Below, in pieces: positions 1-4,347 of a stretch of DNA of 6,349 bases. The translations under genes were made by a program, and so were the position numbers. The DNA is from Streptosporangiaceae bacterium (lineage in GTDB: Bacteria; Actinomycetota; Actinomycetes; Streptosporangiales; Streptosporangiaceae). Location of the stretch: positions 1-6,349 of the forward strand of contig JAICWX010000426.1 in NCBI GenBank assembly GCA_025934635.1. Direction: 5' to 3'. The notes below the pieces were generated by a model. It did no database searches, had not been told where the DNA came from, and saw only the letters and a list, made by a program, of their open reading frames with translations. Every line of letters begins with the position of its first letter. Positions within the stretch are counted from its first letter, which is position 1.

Positions 1-41
1 ATCCGGACATCTCCCCGGTTGTCGCGGGGCCGGTGTTCTAG
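1..41 (+). CDS. C-terminal tail of an upstream gene (partial)
   Basis: The frame starting at base 3 reads PDISPVVAGPVF and stops at TAG (39-41). Eleven of its twelve sense codons end in G or C, as expected for a coding region here. The stop lies two bases before the ATG of the next reading frame, a spacing typical of genes in one operon. Only twelve residues are visible, so no family can be named, and a chance open frame is possible. Confidence 0.3.
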   Translation, partial: PDISPVVAGPVF

Positions 42-342
42 CCATGACCGGCGCAACCACTGCGGAGACGTTCGACCCGGCCGCCATCATGGGGCTCCGC
101 GATCCTGCGCGGCGGTGGCTCGGCCAGGCGATCGCGGCGGGGACGCCGCTGTGGAGCAGCGTCGAGCTGACCATGCACGGCCAGATCAAGCTCGGCCGGT
201 GGCGGCCGTTCACCGCGCTGAACGGGCCGGGCCCCGACGTCATCCGCAGCGCCTACGGGCGCCTGGCCGGGGAGATCGTGCTGATTCCGATTGCCTGCAA
301 GCCAGGATCCGCCGCAAGCACCCCAGTCCAGCACCCAGGATG

Positions 343-371
343 TGCATTCGCCGGCTACGCAGCTATATTAT
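343..371 (+). promoter_or_regulatory. Putative promoter of the BTAD/TPR regulator
   Basis: In a window that is otherwise strongly GC-rich, bases about 357-397 form an AT-rich island. It includes TATTAT at 366-371, close to a bacterial -10 hexamer. A -35 element is poor: TGCATT at 343-348 has 17-base spacing but a weak match. Overlapping short palindromes (CTGGCCAG at 375-382 and CCAGCTGG at 379-386) lie just downstream, where an operator could sit. A transcript starting near 378 would have a leader of about 75 bases before the TTG at 453. The call rests on composition and a hexamer match only. Confidence 0.3.
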
Positions 372-410
372 TTACTGGCCAGCTGGTGAATAATGGCGGT
401 GCCGAGCACA

Positions 411-429
411 GGCCCGGGCAGCGCGGGCC
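411..429 (+). other. Small GC hairpin in the regulator leader
   Basis: GGCCCG (411-416) and CGGGCC (424-429) can form a six-pair stem with a seven-base loop, thirteen bases upstream of the Shine-Dalgarno sequence at 442-446. It could be a leader structure of the regulator mRNA or a remnant stop signal for the decayed upstream gene. Stems this short arise easily by chance in GC-rich DNA. Confidence 0.2.
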
Positions 430-441
430 GTTATCACCGGT

Positions 442-446
442 GGAGG
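442..446 (+). promoter_or_regulatory. Shine-Dalgarno GGAGG that fixes the regulator start at TTG 453
   Basis: A perfect GGAGG lies six bases before an in-frame TTG at 453-455. The more upstream in-frame ATG at 393 has no comparable sequence before it. It would add 20 residues of low-complexity Gly/Ser/Arg sequence and would place the start inside the leader. The TTG is therefore the better start for the downstream gene. Confidence 0.6.
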
Positions 447-452
447 TCAAGC

Positions 453-2936
453 TTGGTCCACGAGCGGCGTGATGAGTGCCCTCCCGGTGACCGTGCGCTC
501 TCCGGGCTCGTTCCCGCGCAGAACGGGCCCGCGGCAGGCAGCGGATCGTGGCAGGCTGAGGATGCCAGCGAGCAGCCGGCCGCGGTGGTCAGGATCCGGT
601 TGCTGGGCCGGTTCGCGGTGCTGCGGAACTCGGCGGAGATCCCGCTGCGCGCGTTCGGCGGACGCCTGCCGCAGCAGCTGCTGCGGCTGCTGGCGCTGCG
701 GCGGGGAGCGCTGATCCCCAAGGACGTGATCGCCGAGGCCCTGTGGCCGTGCCGACCACCGGCCGACGCCCGTGGCAACGTCGAGGTGCTGGTGAGCCGG
801 ATCCGGCGGGCGCTGGGCGACCCTGAGCTGATCCGTACCGGGCCCGGCGGCTACAGCCTGACCGGCGGCCGCGAGTGCTGGGTGGATGCGGAGGCGTTTC
901 GCGCCGCGGCCCGCGATAGCCGCGGGCTGCTCGCGGACCACCCCGCCGAGGCGCTCGCCGGGTTCCGCGGCGCGCTGGAGCTCTGGCACGGCGAGCCGCT
1001 CGCCGAGGATACCTACGCGGACTGGGCGCAACAGGACCGCCGCTGCCTGTCCATGGCATTCCACGGTGCCCTGGAAGGGGCGGCAGCAGCTGCGCTGGCC
1101 TGCGGCGACCCGGCCGGCGCCGTCGCCTGGGCCGAGCAGGCGACGGCCCGGGAGCCGCTGCGGGAGAGCTCGGCGATGCTGGCCGCCCGGGCGCTGGCCG
1201 CGGGCGGTGACCAGGCGGGGGCGCTGGCCGCGTTCGACTCGTTCCGCGACAGGCTGGCACGCGAGGCCGGGCTGGCTCCCTCCCCCGAAGCGCTGGAACT
1301 GCGCCTGCGCATCCAGCACAGGCAGCCGGAACCCGGCGAGCCGGCGGCCACGCCGGCCAGCCCGGCCGAGCCCGTGCCGGGTACCGGCCGCGAGGAACAG
1401 GCCGCGGCCCGGCTGGCCAGGCTGCCCGCCCGGTGGCGGGAACTGCTGGCCCTGCTGGCGCTGCTGGGCCGGCCCGCCCCGCCCGCACTGCTGACCCGGG
1501 CCAGCGGACGGACCCTCCGCGAGGTGCTGGACTGCCTGGACCGGCTGGCCCGGGCCGGACTGGCGCAGCCAGGAAAGGACGGCTGGGGTCTCACATATCC
1601 GCTGACCGGCCAGGTGGTGACGGGCACGCTCGGCCCGGCCGGACAGCCTCGCGTGCATCTGCTGCTCGCCCAGGCGCTGGAGCGCGGCGACGGCGACGCC
1701 GCCGAGATCGCCGCGCAGCTGGCCGCCGGAGGTGACCGGCCCGGGGCGGCCACCGCCTATGCGGCCGCGGCGGCACTCCGGCTCCAGCAGGGCTCCGACG
1801 ATGAGGCGATCCAGCTGGCCGGGGCGGGACTGAGCCTGGAGCCTCCCGCCACGGCCTGGGCGCTGCTGCTGGAGACCCGCGCCGAGGCGCGCCGCCGCCT
1901 TGGGCGGCTCACCGGAGCCCGCGCCGACCTGGAGGCGGCGCTGGAAATCTCCGCCGGCGCGGCGGGCCGCTCCCGGGTGCTGGCCGAGCTGGCCATCCTG
2001 GAAGCCCGGGCGGTCAGCGTGGCTCGCGGCGAGGAACTGGTGGAGCTGGCGATCGCCGAGGCCGGCAAACGGCCGGACGCCCTGGGCCAGGCGCTGGCCG
2101 CCGGCGCGATCATCGACCTGCCGGCCGGGAACCTGGCCCGGGCCGGGCGCCGCTTCCGGCGCGCTCGCACGCTGCTGGAGCAAGCGGGCGAAACCCATGG
2201 CCAGGCGCGGGTGCTGTACTGGCAGGCCATGATCAGCTACAAGGCCGGGCGGCTGCGGGAAGCCGCCACCCGGCTCGCCGACCTGGCTGGCCTGCCCGGC
2301 ATGCCGGCCGAGGTGTTCGGGCTGTGGAGCCCGCGCGCCACCCGCGGCCACGTCCTCGCGTTCCTGGGCGAGCCCGAGGCCGGGCTCGCTGAGATCGAGC
2401 AGGCACTCGCCCAGGCGGAAGCGGCCCGCTACCCGGCCGTCCGGAGCGAATGCCTGTGGCGGCGCAGCGAGGCGCTCGCGTTCGCCGGCCGGGCCGGCGA
2501 GGCGGCTGAGGCGGCCGAGCAGGCGGTGGCCATCGCCACCGGTATGCGGCACGCGGCGTGCACCGCTGCCGCGCTGCGCGGCCTGGGCATCGCCTGGGAC
2601 ACGGCAGGGAAGCCGGACCGGGCCGAGGAGGCGTTCCGGGACTCGCTGACCGCCGCGGCGGGGAACCCGTTCTTCGCGGCGTGGGTATCGGCCCGGCTGG
2701 GAGCCTGCCTGGCCCGGCAGGGACGCCCCGGGGACGCCGCACCGCATGTCCGGGCGGCCCTGTCCGCCGGCACGCCGCTCACCAGGTACGAGGCCCGCTG
2801 GGCGCACGCCGAGCTGCTCGCCGCCCGCGGCGAGGACGAGGCCTGCCGGACCGCCGCCGCGGCGGCGCTGCACGCGGCCGAAGAGGGAGGCTACCTGATC
2901 CTGCTCCCCCGGCTCCGCGAGCTGGCCGGGCTCTGA
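453..2936 (+). CDS. SARP-type BTAD/TPR transcriptional regulator
   Basis: This is a predicted cytoplasmic DNA-binding regulator of about 827 residues; its target genes are unknown. Residues about 46-137 form an OmpR/SARP-type winged helix, running from VRIRLLGRF through ALWPCRPPADA and EVLVSRIRRALG to the GPGGYSL wing. Residues about 143-290 form the bacterial transcriptional activation domain, with LELWHGEPLAE and EAGLAPSPE near its end. A Pro/Ala-rich linker (about 291-313) leads into a region resembling the helical part that follows the ATPase in large SARP and LuxR (LAL) regulators (ARLARLPARWRELLALLALLGRPAP), then Ala/Leu-rich TPR-like helices to the C-terminus. No Walker A (GxxxxGKT/S) motif is visible, so the usual ATPase core seems to be missing. 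I chose TTG 453 because a perfect GGAGG precedes it; ATG 393 would give 847 residues. Third positions are strongly G/C throughout and no frame break is seen. The family call is firm, the function is not. Confidence 0.88.
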   Translation: MVHERRDECPPGDRALSGLVPAQNGPAAGSGSWQAEDASEQPAAVVRIRLLGRFAVLRNSAEIPLRAFGGRLPQQLLRLLALRRGALIPKDVIAEALWPCRPPADARGNVEVLVSRIRRALGDPELIRTGPGGYSLTGGRECWVDAEAFRAAARDSRGLLADHPAEALAGFRGALELWHGEPLAEDTYADWAQQDRRCLSMAFHGALEGAAAAALACGDPAGAVAWAEQATAREPLRESSAMLAARALAAGGDQAGALAAFDSFRDRLAREAGLAPSPEALELRLRIQHRQPEPGEPAATPASPAEPVPGTGREEQAAARLARLPARWRELLALLALLGRPAPPALLTRASGRTLREVLDCLDRLARAGLAQPGKDGWGLTYPLTGQVVTGTLGPAGQPRVHLLLAQALERGDGDAAEIAAQLAAGGDRPGAATAYAAAAALRLQQGSDDEAIQLAGAGLSLEPPATAWALLLETRAEARRRLGRLTGARADLEAALEISAGAAGRSRVLAELAILEARAVSVARGEELVELAIAEAGKRPDALGQALAAGAIIDLPAGNLARAGRRFRRARTLLEQAGETHGQARVLYWQAMISYKAGRLREAATRLADLAGLPGMPAEVFGLWSPRATRGHVLAFLGEPEAGLAEIEQALAQAEAARYPAVRSECLWRRSEALAFAGRAGEAAEAAEQAVAIATGMRHAACTAAALRGLGIAWDTAGKPDRAEEAFRDSLTAAAGNPFFAAWVSARLGACLARQGRPGDAAPHVRAALSAGTPLTRYEARWAHAELLAARGEDEACRTAAAAALHAAEEGGYLILLPRLRELAGL

Positions 2937-2955
2937 CCAGCCACCGGCCAGTCCG

Positions 2956-2982
2956 GCTGACCGCCGGCCGGCTGCCGTCAGC
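2956..2982 (+). terminator. Possible hairpin terminator after the regulator
   Basis: Twenty bases after the regulator stop, GCTGAC (2956-2961) pairs with GTCAGC (2977-2982). The loop contains the ten-base self-complementary GCCGGCCGGC (2963-2972). There is no T tract after it. Hairpins without T tracts have been proposed as terminators in actinobacteria, but GC-rich DNA forms such stems readily, so the call is weak. Confidence 0.3.
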
Positions 2983-3002
2983 GCACCGGAGGAGCGGCCG
3001 GG

Positions 3003-3068
3003 ATGCGAAGCAGCGCCGTACGCGCGGACCGGGCAGGTATTGTTCCGGTTCGGGCTGGCCGTTGCTGA
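3003..3068 (+). CDS. Possible 21-residue ORF with a strong ribosome binding site
   Basis: GGAGGAG at 2988-2994 lies eight bases before ATG 3003, the best Shine-Dalgarno/start pair between the regulator and the transporter. The frame reads MRSSAVRADRAGIVPVRAGRC and stops at TGA 3066-3068. It is not in frame with the transporter that follows. It could be a leader peptide, the surviving start of a gene whose body was lost, or chance. Its codons (GTA, GGT, ATT, GTT, GTT) are poor in third-position G/C for this genome, which argues against a conserved gene. Confidence 0.15.
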   Translation: MRSSAVRADRAGIVPVRAGRC

Positions 3069-3147
3069 GCGCGGGGATGGCCTGCTCGATGCCGCGGGAC
3101 TCCCCGCCCCACTTGATGTGCGGGTAGTGCGCCTCGAAGGCGGACGA
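3028..3147 (-). pseudogene. Minus-strand fragment of an unidentified protein
   Basis: Read on the minus strand from 3147 down to 3028, the forty codons include the protein-like segment HYPHIKWGGESRGIEQAIPA and then PEPEQYLPGP. Thirty-six of the forty codons end in G or C. The + strand frame over the same bases (from TTG 3040) has clearly more A/T third positions. A stop (TGA, 3150-3148) sits immediately before the first of these codons and no start is present, so this would be an internal piece of a gene cut at 3147. I do not recognise the family. The fragment suggests that the bases before the transporter are debris of a former minus-strand gene. Confidence 0.33.
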
Positions 3148-4092
3148 TCACTGGGCCGGGCAGAGACGGCTATCAGGGATCTGCACCCGGGCTACATCGC
3201 ATTCGTGATGGCCACGGGCATCGTCTCGACGGGCACGTTCCTGCTGGGTCCGTCGTGGCTGTCGCGGGCGCTGCTCGCTGCCGCAGCGGCCGGGCTCGTC
3301 GTGCTCAGCGCTGCGCTGGTGGTCCGGCTGGCCTTGTTCCGCTCCAGTGTGGTGGCCGACATCCAGGCTCCGGAGCGGGTGTTCGGCTTCTTCACGATCG
3401 TGGCCGGGATCGACGTGCTCGGGGTGCGGCTCGGGGCCGCGGGTCATCCGCTGGGCACGGCGATCCTGGCTGGCCTGGCTGCTGTCGTGTGGCTCGTGCT
3501 GACGTACGGCGTGCCGGTCAGCCTGCTGCTCACCCGGGAGCGCGACTCGGTTCTCGGCGGCGTGAACGGCGCCTGGCTGCTGTGGGTGGTCGGCACGCAG
3601 TCCCTGTCGGAGGCGGCCTCGTCCCTGGTACCGGCGTGGCCATCGCAATCCGGGTTGCTGGCGACCGCCGCCACCGGCTTGTGGAGCATCGGGCTGATGC
3701 TGTACCTGCTGCTCGTTTCGCTGATCTTGCTGCGGTGGCTGACCGTTCCCATGACCCCGGCCACCCTCGGGCCGCCCTACTGGATCCTGATGGGCGCCAC
3801 GGCGATCAGCGTGCTGGCGGGCGCCAGGATCCTGACCCTCCCGGCCGGGCTCCCCGTCATCCGCGCGACGGCCGGATTCGTCGAGGGGTTCTCCTTTGCG
3901 CTGTGGGCGTTCGGCACCTGGTGGATCCCGCTGCTCATCGTGCTCGGTCTCTGGCGGCACGTCCGGCGCCGCTGGCCGCTCAGCTACGAGCCGGCACTGT
4001 GGAGCGTGGTCTTCCCGCTCGGCATGTACAGCACGGCCACGCTGTCCTTCGGGAAGGCAGCCCCGGCGAGCACGGCATCCACCCCGCCCTGA
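3127..4092 (+). CDS. TDT/SLAC1-family membrane transporter, C-terminally truncated
   Basis: This is an integral membrane protein of the tellurite-resistance/dicarboxylate transporter (TDT) family, which includes TehA, Mae1 and the plant SLAC1 anion channels. Numbered from GTG 3127 (about 321 residues), it has nine likely membrane helices: about 22-41, 49-70, 86-106, 108-135, 147-168, 176-202, 217-239, 253-275 and 289-305. Family marks are HPGYIAFVMATGIVS at helix 1 and VVFPLGMYSTATLSFGKA at helix 9. Family members normally have ten helices. Here the frame ends in APASTASTPP just after helix 9, and no hydrophobic helix follows in any + frame, so the last helix looks lost. The start is uncertain: TTG 3040 and GTG 3118 are alternatives, and none has a good Shine-Dalgarno sequence. 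The substrate cannot be read from sequence. Lying upstream of narG makes an anion such as nitrate or nitrite conceivable. The truncation may make it non-functional. Confidence 0.75.
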   Translation: MRLEGGRSLGRAETAIRDLHPGYIAFVMATGIVSTGTFLLGPSWLSRALLAAAAAGLVVLSAALVVRLALFRSSVVADIQAPERVFGFFTIVAGIDVLGVRLGAAGHPLGTAILAGLAAVVWLVLTYGVPVSLLLTRERDSVLGGVNGAWLLWVVGTQSLSEAASSLVPAWPSQSGLLATAATGLWSIGLMLYLLLVSLILLRWLTVPMTPATLGPPYWILMGATAISVLAGARILTLPAGLPVIRATAGFVEGFSFALWAFGTWWIPLLIVLGLWRHVRRRWPLSYEPALWSVVFPLGMYSTATLSFGKAAPASTASTPP

Positions 4093-4179
4093 CCCTGACA
4101 CCATGGCGCTTCACGCGGGCCGGGGCCTGGACCCATTCAGCTTGGCGCTCAGGCCGGGTACTCCGGGGTGGGCTGCAAG

Positions 4180-4201
4180 GAAACGGCCAGGAAACGGTAA
4201 G
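4180..4201 (+). promoter_or_regulatory. GAAAC-n6-GAAAC direct repeat, candidate GlnR/OmpR-family site
   Basis: GAAAC occurs at 4180-4184 and 4191-4195, within a nine-base direct repeat AGGAAACGG (4178-4186 and 4189-4197) of period 11. OmpR-family regulators commonly bind direct repeats about one helical turn apart. The actinobacterial nitrogen regulator GlnR has a published consensus of the form gTnAC-n6-GaAAC-n6. The second half matches fully and the first matches four of five positions. The flanking boxes expected in a full four-box site are poor. The site lies about 150 bases before the narG start, a sensible place for control of a nitrate gene. Confidence 0.35.
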
Positions 4202-4336
4202 CCCGTTCGGTCAATGTGGACCCGGCGGGGTACGGCGGCGCAGCGCTCCGGCGGGGCAGTGCTGAGATGACGGCACCCGGGCCGGCTGTGCTGGAGGACG
4301 GGCATGCGTGCATGATGCTGTTGTCGCCGACCGAAT

Positions 4337-4340
4337 GGAG
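4337..4340 (+). promoter_or_regulatory. Shine-Dalgarno GGAG for narG
   Basis: GGAG lies seven bases before GTG 4348, an optimal spacing. This favours GTG 4348 as the narG start over the in-frame ATGs at 4312/4315, where the nearest GGAGG (4293-4297) is 14 or more bases away. Starting at 4348 also leaves out the in-frame TTA codon at 4345-4347, a codon that is rare in high-GC actinobacteria. Confidence 0.5.
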
Positions 4341-4347
4341 TGGCTTA

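Larger units (their letters stand above)
44..472 (+). pseudogene. Degenerate DUF6544/DUF6920-like protein remnant
   Basis: The 142-residue frame starts with ATG two bases after an upstream stop. Residues about 17-60 contain PARRWLGQAIAAGTPL and MHGQIKLGRWRPFTA. This resembles the start of actinobacterial proteins of the DUF6544/DUF6920 type, which have no known function. The frame then jumps to GPDVIRSAYGRLAGE, which resembles a segment found much further along in such proteins, so roughly 50 residues seem to be missing from the middle. Beyond about base 297 the product is Pro/Gly/Ala-rich and has no family character. It also runs through an AT-rich promoter-like stretch and past the ribosome binding site of the next gene. 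I see no strong Shine-Dalgarno sequence before its ATG. The family assignment is from memory of conserved motifs, not a search. A short expressed hypothetical protein is the alternative. Confidence 0.5.
4093..4347. other. Intergenic region upstream of narG
   Basis: This 255-base gap probably carries the narG promoter. I see no convincing -35/-10 pair. It holds a GAAAC direct repeat (4180-4195), a short GGTC-n6-GACC dyad (4209-4222), a GGAGG at 4293-4297 followed by a three-codon frame (ATG 4304, TGA 4313-4315), and in-frame alternative narG starts at 4267, 4312 and 4315. On the minus strand, bases 4149-4220 read AYRFLAVSLQPTPEYPA before a stop. That could be another gene fragment but is too short to judge. 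Confidence 0.5.

Noticed and set aside
447..2873. Very long open frame (808 codons) on the minus strand opposite the regulator
   Set aside because: It is antisense to a clearly recognisable BTAD/TPR protein. Its product is a Gln/Arg/Gly/Pro-rich sequence with no domain, the usual shadow of a GC-rich gene with strong third-position bias.
3040..3126. N-terminal extension of the transporter from TTG 3040
   Set aside because: It has no good ribosome binding site, weak third-position G/C, no family similarity, and overlaps a better-biased minus-strand frame. Kept only as an alternative start.
3148..4104. 318-codon minus-strand frame opposite the transporter
   Set aside because: It is rich in Gln, Arg, His and Pro and lacks domain features. 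The + strand shows nine membrane helices with family motifs.
4149..4220. Minus-strand frame ending AYRFLAVSLQPTPEYPA as a possible C-terminal gene fragment
   Set aside because: About 20 residues look protein-like, but the codon bias is mixed and the rest of the frame is low-complexity and overlaps narG. There is not enough to call a gene.
4209..4222. DevR/DosR box upstream of narG
   Set aside because: The dyad was compared with the GGGACT-type consensus. Too many core positions differ, so it is listed only as an unspecified short dyad.
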